The notes below the pieces were generated by a model. The model was not told where the DNA came from. It was given only the letters and a program-made list of their open reading frames with translations, and did no database searches. Of a stretch of DNA of 16,050 nt, positions 15,773 through 16,050 are shown piece after piece; within the stretch, counting starts at the first letter, position 1, and each line of letters begins with the position of its first letter. The translations under genes and the position numbers were made by a program. The DNA is from Dehalococcoidia bacterium (GTDB lineage: Bacteria > Chloroflexota > Dehalococcoidia > UBA1151 > UBA1328): assembly GCA_030745955.1 (NCBI GenBank), contig JASLNQ010000013.1, positions 1 to 16,050 of the forward strand. Reading direction: 5' to 3'.

Positions 15773-16050
15773 AGTGGGTAGCTTCCCGGTAACAGACATA
15801 CAGTTCGGGCCTGAGACGAAATATCATGCCGGTTTGCTCGTGGTGAACCGCGAAGAGGTGATGGCCCTGGTTACACAGGACCCCCTCGTTCAATCGGCGA
15901 ACATCGACGTTGCGCGCCCGGGCGAATCGACGCGGGTGATCAACTATTCCGACGTGATCGAGCCCAAGGTCAAAGTACGCGGCGGAGGCCAGGCATACCC
16001 CGGCATTTGCGGCCGTTCTTCCGAGAGGACGGGCGAGGGCCGTACGCACC
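15762..16050 (+). CDS. Grd component-B alpha/beta proprotein (GrdE/GrdG/GrdH family), 3' end outside window
   Basis: The first 96 codons are present. The N-terminus MSLEVGSFPVTDIQFG, then LLVVNREEVMALV, NIDVARPGESTRVI, VIEPKVKVRG and RTGEGRTH are hallmarks of the proprotein that is cleaved into alpha and beta subunits, with a pyruvoyl group formed at a cysteine in the part beyond this window. Together with the Sec350 protein it forms the substrate-binding component B, where the carbonyl captures the substrate amine. The ATG lies inside the end of the upstream selenoprotein gene (11-nt overlap, GGAGA 6-8 nt before it), so the two are translationally coupled. Gene order B-then-E is the reverse of the clostridial grdE-A-B order. 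Which of E, G or H it is cannot be decided. Confidence 0.9.
   Translation, partial: MSLEVGSFPVTDIQFGPETKYHAGLLVVNREEVMALVTQDPLVQSANIDVARPGESTRVINYSDVIEPKVKVRGGGQAYPGICGRSSERTGEGRTH

Overview
The window (GC-rich, roughly 57% by eye) carries two functional blocks. I suspect an uncultured bacterium near Chloroflexota. The hints are the PAS-GAF-GAF-BTAD regulator architecture, a Thermus/Chloroflexota-like NarC-NarG-NarH-NarJ-NarI-NarK layout, and an 81-residue protein with a WRWRV...YF..L.DLL motif. No rRNA or other phylogenetic marker is present, so this is only a hint.

Block 1 (1-11176, all minus strand) is a membrane-bound nitrate reductase (or nitrite oxidoreductase-like) locus. Read 5' to 3' on the minus strand it holds: a PAS-GAF-GAF-BTAD transcriptional regulator (11176-8936); a control region with SARP-like heptamer direct repeats and a -10-like element (about 8880-8844); an 81-residue unknown protein; a membrane-anchored dihaem cytochrome c resembling NarC; narG, narH, narJ and narI, tightly packed with short overlaps; and a NarK-type nitrate/nitrite transporter running off the left edge. 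The catalytic pair NarGH would sit in the cytoplasm, NarI would carry the b haems in the membrane, NarJ would mature NarG, and the dihaem cytochrome would link the complex to the outer-face electron-transport chain.

Block 2 (11634-16050) is a selenoprotein module. On the minus strand it has a thioredoxin with a WCPPC active site and a 419-residue GrdB/PrdB-family protein whose reading frame runs through an in-frame TGA (UxxC motif, Sec154). On the plus strand it has a second, full-length GrdB-type protein with an in-frame TGA at codon 350 (UGSC motif), followed with an 11-nt overlap by the start of its component-B partner (GrdE/GrdG/GrdH family, cut by the window end). Both TGA codons are followed 10-11 nt later by a compact hairpin with GU in its apical loop, as expected for bacterial SECIS elements. 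A broken, frameshifted fragment resembling the component-B proprotein lies upstream of the thioredoxin gene on the minus strand.

Standard gene callers will split both selenoproteins into two ORFs each, so this part of the window is likely mis-annotated. No glycine reductase component A (GrdA) or C (GrdC/D), no Sec biosynthesis genes, no tRNA, no CRISPR array and no transposase were seen.
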